From Mya arenaria (Eukaryota > Mollusca > Bivalvia > Myida > Myidae): a stretch of 64,000 nt of DNA. Location: NCBI RefSeq assembly GCF_026914265.1, contig NC_069125.1, positions 64,593,479-64,657,478 on the forward strand, in the 5' to 3' direction. A program made the position numbers and the translations under genes. Below, piece by piece: positions 23,942 to 36,705 of the stretch (the first letter of the stretch is position 1; every line of letters starts with the position of its first letter). The notes under the pieces were generated by a model. It was not told the DNA's origin. It made no database searches and was given only the letters and a program-made list of their open reading frames with translations.

Positions 23942-24142
23942 ACCAGTGATATATATAATAAAAGCGTTATTAGTACTGCGTTTTTATCCGGAATGTCGTA
24001 TTCGACTCTCGTGGATTTTTGCAGATTTTTCGGCTTGCGCCTCGTGAAATCCGAATCTGCAAAAATCCACTCGAGTCGAATACAACCTCCCGAATTAAAA
24101 CGCAGCACTAATAACCCTATTATATACAACCTTTGTCAGTGG
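23942..24142. mobile_element. ~200-bp fold-back (palindromic) element
   Basis: The two halves are imperfect inverse copies. GTATTCGACTCTCGTGGATT and TTTTGCAGATT on the left face the inverse of AATCTGCAAAAATCCACTCG and AGTCGAATAC on the right. Further out, GTTATTAGTACTGCGTTTT faces the inverse of AAAACGCAGCACTAATAAC, and CCAGTGA faces TCAGTGG. The arms are about 85-90 bases with a loop near 24030-24046. Just upstream (23790-23860), CGTATTCCACTC occurs twice next to GTGACGTCACG, and may be part of the same element. It is most simply a fold-back MITE. Confidence 0.8.
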
Positions 24143-25805
24143 CAATGTGGCTTATATTTAAGATATTTTAGATAACATATAATTTAACAAATACTTGAAT
24201 TGCATTGGACCCAACTAGATGTGTGGTTTGACAGTACTTATATACAGCCTTGCAGATAATTTTGGTGTGGGGTTAGAGCTAGTAGATATTTTCCACCATT
24301 CCTATATATTGAAGTATCAATTCTTTTATACAGTTTTAAGACAACCGTTCAAAGTTCCAGTGCTAAAATATTATTGTTAATACATGTACGGCATTATTAC
24401 TAAATAATACGCACAGCACTGTCAATGCTATTACTTAAATGACGCAGTTTGATGCAGAGCCTGATAAGAAAAAAAATGATCTGGTATTATTTTCTGAGAG
24501 TGCACTGTCCATAATACATTGCTTAGTAAACATAATTTTCTATCTAATCACCAATTTGAACAAGGAACACGCACAATATATTGTTTATTAACGGTAACAC
24601 TAAATTCTTCGGTTGTCTCCAGCGCACCCTCATAGACATTTTGCAAAATATATTTTAAGTATGCGCCTTTAAGATTGTATCCTGCAGCTAAACTGTGAGT
24701 TGTACACAAACTATGCCTCCCGTATTAATATTGCAGTTTATATTTCCCCTCGTGTAGAATATGTTGCCCAATAGAATTTTCATTTCGAGCAGTGTACATT
24801 TATGGACCTGTTTAGCAACAGCTGGTACCTTTCTAGTGTGCTTGCTAATTCAGTCAATGCATCCTTTGTTCAAGCACAGAACAAGATGTAGATGTGTTCG
24901 AATTTTTTAAATATATGTTAATATTTCTTGAACTGTTTTAAATCCTCCGCCGGAAACGCTTTGTCATTTTTTTTCGGAACTTTGCCTGTAGCGTTCAAGC
25001 CCCTCGTCTCGCATGAACTGTGTTTTAATCTCATCTGTTATTTAAACTTCCATTTGGTAAACGTGTTAAAACTTTTAACCCTGGGTTCCAGTAATTCAAT
25101 GGCGAGGTAAATGGAGCTTTAACGTTTTATTAAAAACTGTTTAAGCCTTAGATATATAGACTACAGCATAAGTCGGAGTTCGTACGTGTGTCTAATGCGT
25201 TGAAACCATTCCCCAATGATTAATTAAGGATCAATGTTTATTTTTAATTTAGCCTAAAATCACCACCTGGGGAATAGTTTCTAAGCACATGAACACACCA
25301 AACACATTTTTTGCGATATTTTGCATGAACAAATGCTTTGTGGACCTCTACCAAATATGTTGACATCCTCCAAATAGTGCCCAGTTACATTTAAATTCTT
25401 TGTATAAATTTCCATAACAAATGCATTTCATTAGACCTCCACCACTTCAGTGTTGGGCTATATAGGAATCACCTTGTCCCATTTTTCTGTCTGTTCGTCC
25501 CGAAACATCAGACAAGTCTACCTCTCTCCACATATGTTGAGACATTGACTTAAAACTGCAAACACATATTGACTCTGCTGTGCGAAAAACAATTTTGTGT
25601 GTGGTATTTTAAGAGTTATTTCCCTTTGATTATTGTTATACTTATTTTTTATGGTGACAAGTCTACTTTTCTCCATAACTCCACGTTTTTGAGGTATTGA
25701 CTTCAAATTTCATAAACATATTAACTTTGTTGATGAGAAATTATGTGCATAAGTAATTTTCATGTTGTGTGTGGTATTTTTGAGGTTATTTCCCTTTCAT
25801 TGTTT
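24143..25805. other. AT-rich intergenic
   Basis: No exon, RNA gene or array is supported. Around 25440-25800, phrases such as GGTTATTTCCCTTT, AAGTCTAC and TTGTGTGTGGTATTTT recur at about 180-base spacing, so it contains at least two diverged copies of a dispersed repeat unit. Confidence 0.4.
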
Positions 25806-26330
25806 ATACGCCCGTTTTAAAATAGGGACGTAAAATAGTTTTACCTGCAGCGTTTGGACGGACGGGCGGCATCCAGTATGTTGTCCACTCAACAAATTTA
25901 CGAGCCTTTGTCCATTCACCACCAATTTGGTGAGAATGTGTAATGACATAATATCTTGGACCGGTTCGATAACCAGTGATATTGATATAGTCGTTCAAGA
26001 GTAATCGCCCTTTAAATGTAGAAATTACATAAATTGGTCTTGTCCGGACAATACCTTGCTATTTTGTGTGATAGAAACCTTTGTCAAATCATCACCAAAT
26101 TTGGTCAGAATATGTATGGGCAAACTATCATGGTCAGGTTCGATAACCAGCCATGTTGCCTCAGTCACTCTGAGTTATGACCCTTGAATTGGCAACAACT
26201 GTTATAACAGTGTCCGCTCTCTAAATGCCTTAAAGTACAACCACTTCACCAAACTTGGTGTCCTAGAACAGAGCCAGGCGTATTTTGTGACAGCGCTTTT
26301 GTTATACCTTTTTTCGCCATAACTCGATAT
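25806..26330 (+). repeat. dispersed repeat with two diverged internal copies
   Basis: The stretch opens with a GC-rich head (TACGCCCGTTTTAAAATAGG, GGACGGACGGGCGGCATCCA). Two related segments follow: TTCACCACCAATTTGGTGAGAATGTG-like text near 25916, and TCATCACCAAATTTGGTCAGAATATG-like text near 26090, each leading to GGTTCGATAACCAG (25964 and 26137). The period is about 175 bp. By recall, this head is common in bivalve genomes. It is non-coding. Confidence 0.55.
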
Positions 26331-27493
26331 GTTTTTGTGTTTTCAAAGATGTTACAGTCCTTATTTCGGTATAGGAGTATACACTCATGACCATTAAATT
26401 TAGTGATGCTTTCTCACTGATATAGTGAATTCAAGGAGCATACATCACTCCCAGTGATACTTCTTATAACAAGGTGGTGTGGTTTGGGGTATTTATCACA
26501 TCCAGTGAAAGCTCTATTTTTCCCGTCTGAAACAAGGGGGCCTTTGCCTCGACTATTGGCACAATACATTGACCATATGCAGTGGGTTTTCTTCAATTCA
26601 TGTCCTATCTCTCGGATGAGCAAGTGATCAATCGATAGTCTAGAGTTTGGCAATGTATGCTTTAAATATGTATATTATATTATATATATATATGTTATAT
26701 AAACCAATATAAGACGAAGCCTGTTAATATGAAATGGGTTCTCATTGGCAACATTTGACAATATAGTTGTCATTTTGTATATTTTCAGGTCATATCATAT
26801 ACGCCTTTTCTCTGATCAGCGGCTCATATGGACAGCATATGTATTTATGTTCATGGACACAAACTGCCAACGTGTATGAAATAGTATTGTGTTATTTAAT
26901 AATAATTCAAGCATAATATGGATCAAGTATACATATAAACAAGAGGGAAAACACTTCATTGTGATAAGTTTATTTCCTTAATAACTCAATGATACTAGGT
27001 AAACGCACTTGTCTTCATACTGCATCCACTTCAAATGTTATGAGCAGTTGCGATAGTATGGCGTTCATCGCGGGTTACCGTCGCCCGGAATGCAAGATAA
27101 CAATCACCGGATGAACAGCTTTACTGGGCAGGCCTCAGTGTCATGTTTATTATTCTTGTTATCGTGTATGAATTCACACGGTATATTTTTCAACCCTATT
27201 TCTTACATAAGCGATATATACACAGACGTTATGCATAGACCATTATAATATATGATATGGAATTTAAAGGAATTGTATTTGCATTACCCCGAACAAGACG
27301 AGAATCGCATGTGAACATACTGATTGACGTTTTATACATAAAAAAGCAAACAAATCGAGGATAAACGCCGAGTCTCCTCATTTGGGAGCCGCTCGAGCAG
27401 TTTATGTAAAATGGAAGCGTCATGGTATATACACTGCTCTTTAAGAGTTTTACTTTACTCCCATTGTAAATCGTAACGGTTCTTAGGTAGACA
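26331..27493. other. intergenic and likely 3' UTR of the tetraspan gene
   Basis: No coding region is supported. A minus-strand AATAAA (plus TTTATT at about 27146) lies about 410 bases past the tetraspan stop and could end that transcript. A short palindromic AT tract is at 26676-26696. Confidence 0.4.
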
Positions 27494-27553
27494 TCACACA
27501 CGCACGCACGCACACACGAACACACACACGCTGGCATACACACAGACACTACT
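27494..27553. repeat. CA/GCAC-rich microsatellite
   Basis: Impure ACACACGC/ACGC runs directly follow the tetraspan stop codon on the minus strand, so they probably sit in its 3' UTR. Confidence 0.8.
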
Positions 27554-27561
27554 AACAACCG

Positions 27562-29594
27562 TTACTCAATAACAGCAATGTCTCCAAATTCACCATCGTC
27601 GTCATCGTCTGTAAATGTAAGCAGATGCCTGCGAAGAGCGACCCCCGCCACGACAGAAGTGATGGCACAAACCGCGCACGCCAGAAACCCAATAACGAAC
27701 GGGTATTGGATGGAACCTGAACCCTCGAGGTCAGCGTTTAATTGCTTTTGGCAACCCAGAAATATAAGCAGTCCCAGAAGGATAAAAAGGGCTGAAAACA
27801 TAGAACGAAATTGACATTGTTAACATATCCCTAATACACAAGGCATAAAGTAAACCTGATATCTATAGCAATATAAGCAGACCATTTTTGTATCAGAGTT
27901 ATATTTTTAAAAGCTTTTCCGTTTGCAGCAGCAATTGGTTGTAAGATTGACCCCATACAAAATATCAATTGGCTGAAAGAGAAATTAAGAAATGTTAACA
28001 CATTTTTCAATCTAAATTCAATGGTTTAGTTTGAACATTTAAAACGCCTTCTACTTCTATTTAAAAAAAAACCCACTGGCGGGCAGTGATCCAACATGTG
28101 TGTTGAAACACCATTTAGTTAAAACAGATGGCAAGCAGCCATCTGCGGTATCATTGTTTTGAAGAAATTTAGAAATAATGGCTACATGCAGAAGCTCCAT
28201 CATGTCGTTAAAGATGTACACACAACCATGCATTTGTTACTTCAAGCTTAACTGAAGTTACTTTCGAAACAGGTTTCCTAACCCTTGAAACCAAAAATGA
28301 AACTAGTTTGTTATCGACAAAAACAACCTTAGACTTAAATCCCTCTAATCATTTTACGAAATACCAAACCTCAATTTATTGCACAACGGCTGTGTTTGAT
28401 TCTGTAATACCACTTATTTTCGTTGATTTCACTGCAAACAAACAACAACAAAAAGTAGACCAGCTTTTGTATATTTTCGTTAGTTTGCAGCGCCGAAAAT
28501 TAAATGCTAACCCATAATGCTGAACATAGGAATGTTTTGGAGCAGTTTTGTAAAATAAGACCCTATAGAAGTTGAAAAATAAATAAAACATTGGCCTATT
28601 TTTAATTTTAATGTCACTTTCAAAGCCGCGTTTCATTGCGTTTCTGGTTCAAATAACGCTGACGATTTGTTTATCGATTGAATTCAATGTAATGTCACTA
28701 TTTCTACTCACTATGGAATGAAACATTTATATATTAAGTCACCTTTTTAAGTTTTATTAAATTCAGTAATAAAGTGCATAAAATCATGCTAATATGATAA
28801 ATATTACGGTTAAAGTAATTCCGAAATACTACTACTTTAAAATTTCATACCGCTTCTAGAAGTTGAGTGTCATTACCTGCGGCCCCATGAAGGTAGACGA
28901 CAGCCGTGTGTATGGGTCGGGTACGGATGGTGATGGCCAACACCGCCATCACAAGCGCCAGCAGAATAAACACCAGACCAAACACCTCCGATACCCGCAC
29001 ACTCAGGATCCACTCTGGGTAGGAACAGAACAGGACAATTGTATTTTGGTACAATATGCACCAATAAACAAGGAGCTCAGAATCTCAGTGATCTTGCTTA
29101 AAGAGCCAGTTGTCGATCCAAGGTAAACAAAGGTAGAACACCAAACAAAATCATCTCAAATCAACTGCAATAATCCCGCTATTATTGAGCCCAAAAATGC
29201 TTATTTAGATTCGCCTGCTAAATTATCTTTGGAAAGCGAGTGAAATGATAAGGAAATGCTAAATATTTAGTTGTTTTTAATTTGTCAAATATCTGGGGAA
29301 AGAAAACTAACAAAACAGTATTAATTCTCACTATGAATAATCAACTACTACATTTGAAACCTAGACATACGTAGACACATTACCTAAGCCTCCCTCTATG
29401 ACAAGCACCGTCTTGGACACACAGGAAAACTGGCACGTCTGTAGCCCCGTCATGCTGAAGTAGCTTCGTCCCACTTTCCCGTCGTGGATCCACCATGGCC
29501 CATCCCCGAACGCTACCCCCTGTAGGATTAGGGCCAAAACCGTCAAGCCCAAAGTCACATAGTCGAGGGCGATATTCTTGAATTTGCCCGCCAT
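27562..29594 (-). CDS. four-pass membrane protein, claudin/PMP22-like, three exons
   Basis: Minus-strand exons are 29594-29384, 29014-28877 and 27791-27562, all joined in phase 1 at GT-AG borders, giving 192 residues. Four hydrophobic helices lie at about 10-30, 81-101, 107-130 and 147-169; the third is split by the last intron, and reading through the join restores TAVVYLHGAAALFILLGLLI. The first extracellular loop has WW at 34-35 and GLQTCQFSC with cysteines 54 and 58, a loose version of the W-GLW-C-C signature of claudins and PMP22/EMP/MP20 proteins. Short intracellular N terminus, short second loop, and an acidic tail (TDDDDDGEFGDIAVIE). Such proteins act in the plasma membrane at cell contacts or as channel subunits; the precise role is unknown. 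I chose ATG 29594, the first in-frame ATG giving a normal short N terminus. The family assignment is by topology and loop motif, not by strong identity. Confidence 0.82.
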
Positions 29595-30235
29595 ATTCAA
29601 GTTAAGATAATTCCGTTCTTTTTAATACACATGGGTGGTAACAATTCATACATTACACTTCCATATTAATGTATTTATTAATAAAACTAGTTTAAAACTT
29701 GGGTAAAAACAAACAATCGCACTAGTTAATACTTATAAGATGTCATCGTTGATAACAGTAGGAGTCATTATACATCCAATGTTAACGGTGAGTATACACA
29801 GACGGTCCATTGAAATGTGAGCGTCGCTGGTAACAATAGCGTGATTGTATTCAGGAAGTGAGAAATCGTGGGCCGGGACCGCTGGATGCTACAAACAATC
29901 TCCACCATCAGGAAGCTGATTCAAGTACTTACAATGTGAAATTTATATGCTCTGATGTGCGCAATGACAGATTAATTTTAAATCAAATCCCACTTAATGA
30001 AACTTTAAAACAGTGAGAGGCAATACGAATAATATACAAGGACGTGTTATGACATAAACATTTATTAGCCATTACATAACTTAAACCTGTCATATAAAAG
30101 GAGAACCCCCTAATTTCACGGCCGGGAAATTCCCCGAGAGGTTGTTGACAAATGATTTCCTTATGTGTTTAAGGACCTTAGTTCCGCGCATGAGAATATT
30201 TAGGTTAAAACTATCACTAAACATAGTATCACGCT
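29595..30235. other. 5' flank of the tetraspan gene
   Basis: This should hold the promoter and 5' UTR of the minus-strand tetraspan gene. A moderately GC-rich patch at 29810-29910 has no frame or motif I can assign. Confidence 0.35.
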
Positions 30236-31345
30236 AAAGAGGTTTCCTACCACAGTCACGCGTTCCTAGGGACCCTACCACAGTCACGCGTTCCTAGGGA
30301 CCCTACCACAGTCACGCGTTCCTAGGGACCCTACCACAGTCGCGCGTTCCTAGGGACCCTACCACAGTCACGCGTTCCTAGGGACCCTACCACAGTCACG
30401 CGTTCCTAGGGACCCTACCACAGTCACGCGTTCCTAGGGACCGTACCACAGTCACGCGTTCCTAGGGACCGTACCACAGTCACGCGTTCCTAGGGACCGT
30501 ACCACAGTCACGCGTTCCTAGGGACCGTACCACAGTCACGCGTTCCTAGGGACCGTACCACAGTCACGCGTTCCTAGGGACCCTACCACAGTCACGCGTT
30601 CCTAGGGACCGTACCACAGTCACGCGTTCCTAGGGACCCTACCACAGTCGCGCGTTCCTAGGGACCCTACCACAGTCGCGCGTTCCTAGGGACCCTACCA
30701 CAGTCACGCGTTCCTAGGGACCGTACCACAGTCACGCGTTCCTAGGGACCGTACCACAGTCACGCGTTCCTAGGGACCCTACCACAGTCACGCGTTCCTA
30801 GGGACCCTACCACAGTCACGCGTTCCTAGGGTGCCTACCACAGTCACGCGTTCCTAGGGACCCTACCACAGTCACGCGTTCCTAGGGACCCTACCACAGT
30901 CGCGCGTTCCTAGGGACCCTACCACATTGACGCGTTCCTAGGGTGCCTACTACAGTCACGCGTTCCTAGGGGGCCTACCACATTGACGCGTTCCTAGGGG
31001 GCCTACCACATTGACGCGTTCCTAGGGTGCCTACCACATTGACGCGTTCCTAGGGGGCCTACCACATTGACGCGTTCCTAGGGTGCCTACCACAGTCACG
31101 CGTTCCTAGGGGGCCTACCACATTGACGCGTTCCTAGGGGGCCTACCACATTGACGCGTTCCAAGGGGGCCTACCACAGTCACGCGTTCCAAGGGGGCCT
31201 ACCACAGTCACGCGTTCCAAGGGGGCCTACCACAGTCACGCGTTCCAAGGGGGCCTACCACAGTCAAGCGTTCCTAGGGGGCCTACCACATTAACGCGTT
31301 CCTAGGGGGCCTACCACAGTCACGCGTTCCAAGGGGACCTACCAA
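30236..31345. repeat. 28-bp minisatellite, about 39 copies, CpG-containing
   Basis: Units are close to ACCACAGTCACGCGTTCCTA followed by GGGACCCT. Each holds two 6-bp palindromes, ACGCGT and CCTAGG. Variants are sorted along the array: GGGACCCT forms on the left, GGGACCGT forms in the middle, GGGGGCCT with ACATTGACGCG forms on the right, and TTCCAAGG forms near the right edge. That is the pattern left by local duplication. No spacer variation exists, so it is not a CRISPR array. Confidence 0.96.
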
Positions 31346-32334
31346 AGTTAGGGCTTCAGACGTGCATTTTGGGGTTGTATAATGTCCTACGGCATCTGTT
31401 CACAAAAAAGAAACCAACTGCAATAAATAAAGTGAGCTGCTTGACAATAATGGCTTCAATTTCAAGATTGGAAGATATGTTTGTGCATTCAACTTATATG
31501 TATACTTCATTGTGAACAACTTTCCAGTTCTGAAGTGAAAATATTGTTTTATCTAATGTGCATCCACTTCATAAAAGAGGAATATACTGAAGATACAATA
31601 CATGTTTGATTTTATTGAAATGGATTATTCCGCATATGCTTTATATATACTTGTTTTGGACCTGTAGAAGACATTGAACCTTTAGACGACAGTCAACTAT
31701 ATTAAAACATGTACATGACTTAGTATCAGTCAGAATTTAGATAGGAAAAGCAAACGCATTTAACCAATACAATTTCTTCCTTAATGCTCACATCGTAATT
31801 GGCAATTAACAATCAGAAAATTTGTTGTTTACTTTGAAAAAAATAAAACTCATAATGGTTTGTTTAACGCCATGGACAATAGACATATAACCTTAATCTG
31901 GCTTATCCCACAACATTTCATGATTAGTCCCGGTGGCATCTGATCACCTGTACAATCAACTAAAAGGGAGACAACACATTTGCCTTCGAATGTGAATCTG
32001 ATAGATAGTTGTCATTTGGTTATCCAAATATACTATTAGTTGTAACAGAATAAACACATGTCAGGTTTAACAAAACTTATCATTTACAGATTTCATGTTT
32101 TTAATAATATTTTTTTATAAAAACTATGGTTAATAAAGGGGTTTTGCATTTGGCTGGACCATGACGTACTGCTATGCAAAATGAACATATATGCAATGCT
32201 ATTTTTGACACCTAGTGTGATAATACCGCAAACTCGCGGGTTGACAAATCCCTGCGCAAGCATAGATAATATGATGTTATTTTTTTCTATTTTTGAAAAT
32301 AAATGTGATGTGTGGAATATAATTTATTCACTTA
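31346..32334. other. AT-rich spacer between two arrays
   Basis: No gene or repeat is supported in these 990 bases. Confidence 0.4.
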
Positions 32335-35300
32335 TTTGTCCCTTCTGTACAGTAGTCACTGCCTCCACAACAAACCCCACGTGGCGCTACTTGTCATTTT
32401 TGTACAGTGTCCACTGTCTCCGCAGAAAATACATGTAGCGTTACGTGCCCTTTCTGTACAGTGTCCACTGCCTCAACTGCCCCCACAACAAACTCCACGA
32501 AGCGTTACGTGCCCTTTCTGTACAGTGTCCACTGCCCCCACAACAAACTCCACGAAGCGTTACGTGCCCTTTCTGTACAGTGTCCACTGCCCCCACAACA
32601 AACTCCACGAAGCGTTACGTGCCCTTTCTGTACAGTGTCCACTGCCTCCACAACAAACTCCACGAAGCGTTACGTGCCCTATCTGTACAGTGTCCACTGC
32701 CTCCACAACAAACTCCACGAAGCGTTACGTGCCCTTTCTGTACAGTGTCCACTGCCCCCACAACAAACTCCACGAAGCGTTACGTGCCCTTTCTGTACAG
32801 TGTCCACTGCCCCCACAACAAACTCCACGAAGCGTTACGTGCCCTATCTGTACAGTGTCCACTGCCCCCACAACAAACTCCACGAAGCGTTACGTGCCCT
32901 ATCTGTACAGTGTCCTCTGCCCCCACAACAAACTCCACGAAGCGTTACGTGCCCTATCTGTACAGTGTCCACTGCCCCCACAACAAACTCCACGAAGCGT
33001 TACGTGCCCTATCTGTACAGTGTCCACTGCCTCCACAACAAACTCCACGTAGCGTTACGTGCCCTTTCTGTACAGTGTCCACTGCCTCCACAACAAACTC
33101 TACGAAGCGTTACGTGCCCATTTTGTACAGTGTCCACTGCCTCCACAACAAACTCCAAGAAGCGTTACGTGCCCATTCTGTACAGTGTCCTCTGCCTCCA
33201 CAACAAACTCCACGTAGTGTGACGTGCCCTTTCTGTACAGTGTCCACTGCCACCACAACAAATTCCACGTAGCGTTACTTGCCCTATCTGTACAGTGTCC
33301 ACTGCCACCACAACAAACTCCACGAAGCGTTACTTGCCCTTTCTGTACAGTGTCCACTGCCTCCACAACAAACTCCACGAAGCGTTACGTGCTCTATATG
33401 TACAGTGTCCACTGCCTCCACAACAAACTCCACGAAGCGTTACGTGCCCTATATGTACAGTAATCAATGTTCCACAACAAACTCCACGTAGCGTTACGCA
33501 CCCTATTTGTACAGTAATCACTGCCTTCACAACAAACTATACGAAGCGCTACGTGCCCTATCTGTACAGTAATCACAGCCTCCACAACAAACTCCACGAA
33601 GCGTTACGTGCCCTATCTGTACAGTAATCACTGCCTTCACAAAAAACTCCACGTAGCGTTACTTGCCCTTTTTGTACAGTGTCCACTGCCTCCACAACAA
33701 ACTCAACGTAGCGTTACTTGACCTTTCTGTACAGTGTCCACTGCCTCCACAATAAACTCCACGTAGCGTTACTTGACCTATCTGTACAGTGTCCACTGCC
33801 TCCACAACAAACTCCACGTAGCGTTACGTGCCCTTTCTGTACAGTGTCCACTGCCTCCACAATAAACTCCACGAAGCGTTACTTGCCCTTTTTGTACAGT
33901 GTCCTCTGCCTCCACAACAAACTCCACGTAGCGTTACGTGCCCTTTCTGTACAGTGTCCACTGCCTCCACAACAAACTCCACGAAGCGTTACGTGCCCTT
34001 TCTGTACAGTGTCCACTGCCTCCACAACAAACTCCACGAAGCGTTACGTGCCCTATCTGTACAGTGTCCACTGCCTCCACAACAAACTCCACGAAGCGTT
34101 ACGTGCCCTTTCTGTACAGTGTCCACTGCCCCCACAACAAACTCCACGTAGCGTTACGTGCCCTTTCTGTACAGTGTCCACTGCCTTCACAACAAACTCC
34201 ACGAAGCGTTACGTGCCCTTTCTGTACAGTGTCCACTGCCTTCACAACATACTCCACGTAGCATTACGTGCCCTATCTGTACAGTGTCCTCTGCCCCCAC
34301 AATAAAACTCCACGAAGCGTTACTTGCCCTATCTGTACAGTGTCCACTGCCTCCACAACAAACTCCACGAAGCATTACTTGCCCTATCTGTACAGTGTTC
34401 ACTGCCCCCACAACAAACTCCACGAAGCGTTACTTGACCTATCTGTACAGTGTCCACTGCCTTTACAACAAACTCCACGTAGCGTTACGTGCCCTTTCTG
34501 TACAGTGTCCACTGCCTTCACAACAAACTTCACGAAGCGTTACGTGCCCTTTCTGTACAGTGTTCACTGCCCCCACAACAAACTCCACGAAGCGTTACTT
34601 GACCTATCTGTACAGTGTCCACTGCCTTCACAACAAACTCCACGAAGCGTTACGTGCCCTTTCTGTACAGTGTCCACTGCCTTCACAACAAACTCCACGT
34701 AGCGTTACTTGCCCTATCTGTACAGTGTCCACTGCCTCCACAACAAACTCCACGAAGCGTTACTTGCCCTTTCTGTACAGTGTCCACTGCCTCCACAACA
34801 AACTCCACGAAGCGTTACGTGCCCTTTCTGTACAGTGTCCACTGCCTCCACAACAAACTCCACGAAGCGTTACTTGCCCTTTCTGTACAGTGTCCACTGC
34901 CTCCACAACAAACTCCACGAAGCGTTACGTGCCCTTTCTGTACAGTGTCCACTGCCTCCACAACAAACTCCACGAAGCGTTACGTGCCCTTTCTGTACAG
35001 TGTCCACTGCCTCCACAACAAACTCCACGTAGCGTTACTTGCCCTTTCTGTACAGTGTCCTCTGTCCCCACAACAAACTCCACGTAGCGTTACGTGCCCT
35101 ATCTGTACAGTGTCCACTGCCTCCACAAAAAAACTCCACGTAGCGTTACTTGCCCTTTCTGTACAGTGTCCACTGCCTCCACAACAAACTCCACGTAGCG
35201 TTACTTGCCCTTTCTGTACAGTGTCCACTGCCTCCACAAAAAAACTCCACGTAGCGTTACTTGCCCTTTCTGTACAGTGTCCACTGCCTCCACAACAAAC

Positions 35301-36705
35301 TCCACGTAGCGTTACGTGCCCTATCTGTACAGTGTCCACTGCCTCCACAAAAAAACTCCACGTAGCGTTACTTGCCCTTTCTGTACAGTGTTCTCTGCCC
35401 CCACAACAAACTCCACGTAGCGTTACGTGCCCTATCTGTACAGTGTCCACTGCCTCCACAAAAAAACTCCACGTAGCGTTACTTGCCCTTTCTGTACAGT
35501 GTCCACTGCCTCCACAACAAACTCCACGTAGCGTTACTTGACCTTTCTGTACAGTGTCCACTGCCTCCACAACAAACTCCACGAAGCGTTACGTGCCCTT
35601 TCTGTACAGTGTCCACTGCCTCCACAACAAACTCCACGTAGCGTTACTTGCCCTTTCTGTACAGTGTCCTCTGCCCCCACAACAAACTCCACGTAGCGTT
35701 ACGTGCCCTTTCTGTACAGTGTCAACTGCCTCCACAAAAAACTCCACGTAGCGTTACTTGCCCTTTCTGTACAGTGTCCACTGCCTCCACAACAAACTCC
35801 ACGAAGCGTTACTTGCCCTTTCTCTACAGTGTCCACTGCCTCCGCAACAAACTCCACGAAGCGTTACGTGCCCTTTCTGTACAGTGTCCACTGCCTTCAC
35901 AACAAACTCCACGTAGCGTTAGTTGCCCTTTTTGTACAGTGTCCTCTGCCTCCACAACAAACTCCACGAAGCGTTACGTGCCCTATCTGTACAGTGTCCT
36001 CTGCCCCCACAACAAACTCCACGAGGCGTTACGTGCCCTATCTGTACAGTGTCCTCTGCCCCCACAACAAACTCCACGAAGCGTTACGTGCCCTATCTGT
36101 ACAGTGTCCACTGCCTCCACAAAAACTCCACGTAGCGTTACGTGCCCTTTCTGTACAGTGTCCACTGCCTTCACAACAAACTCCACGTAGCGTTACTTGC
36201 CCTTTTTGTACAGTGTCCACTGCCTCCAGAACAAACTCCACGAAGCGTTACGTGCCCTTTCTGTACAGTGTCCACTGCCTCCACAACAAACTCCACGAAG
36301 CGTTACGTGCTCTTTCTGTACAATGTCCACTGACACCACAACAAACTCCACGTAGCGTTACGTGCCCTTTTTGTACAGTGTCCACTGTCCACTGCCTCCA
36401 CAACAAACTCTACATAGCGTAACGTGCCCTTTCTGTACAGTGTTCACTGCCCCCACAACAAACTCCATGAAGTGTTACTTGCCCTTTCTGTACAGTGTCC
36501 ACTGCCTCCATAACAAACTCCACGTAGCGTTACGTGCCCTATCTGTACAGTGTCCTCTGCCCCCACAACAAACTTCACGAAGCGTTACTTGCCCTTTCTG
36601 TACAGTGTCCTCTGCCCCCACAACAAACTCCACGAAGCGTTACTTGCCCTTTCTGTACAGTGTCCACTGCCTCCACAACAAACTCCACGTAGCGTTACTT
36701 GCCTG
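32335..36705. repeat. 55-bp minisatellite, about 79 copies
   Basis: Units carry CCCTTTCTGTACAGTGTCCA, CTGCCTCCACAACAAACTCC and ACGAAGCGTTACGTG. Main variants are TTT/TAT before CTGTACAG, CTCC/CCCC/CTTC in the middle, ACGAAG/ACGTAG and ACGTG/ACTTG. Pairs of variants recur in blocks: AAAAAAACTCC copies alternate with AACAAACTCC copies at 35100-35480, showing a two-unit, 110-bp higher-order repeat. The plus strand is strikingly rich in C and poor in G. As 55 is not a multiple of three, every frame repeats after 165 bases, and several stay open for 200-300 codons by chance of the consensus. Confidence 0.97.

Noticed and set aside
27881-27967. Possible extra tetraspan exon reading QLIFCMGSILQPIAAANG between exons 2 and 3
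   Set aside because: Its phase does not fit either neighbour (it would need phase 2 on entry and exit, while both flanking junctions are phase 1), and direct joining of exons 2 and 3 restores a perfect third membrane helix.
30236-31345. Regular 28-bp repeats suggesting a CRISPR array
   Set aside because: Repeats are directly adjacent with no unique spacers, there are no cas genes, and the context is eukaryotic.
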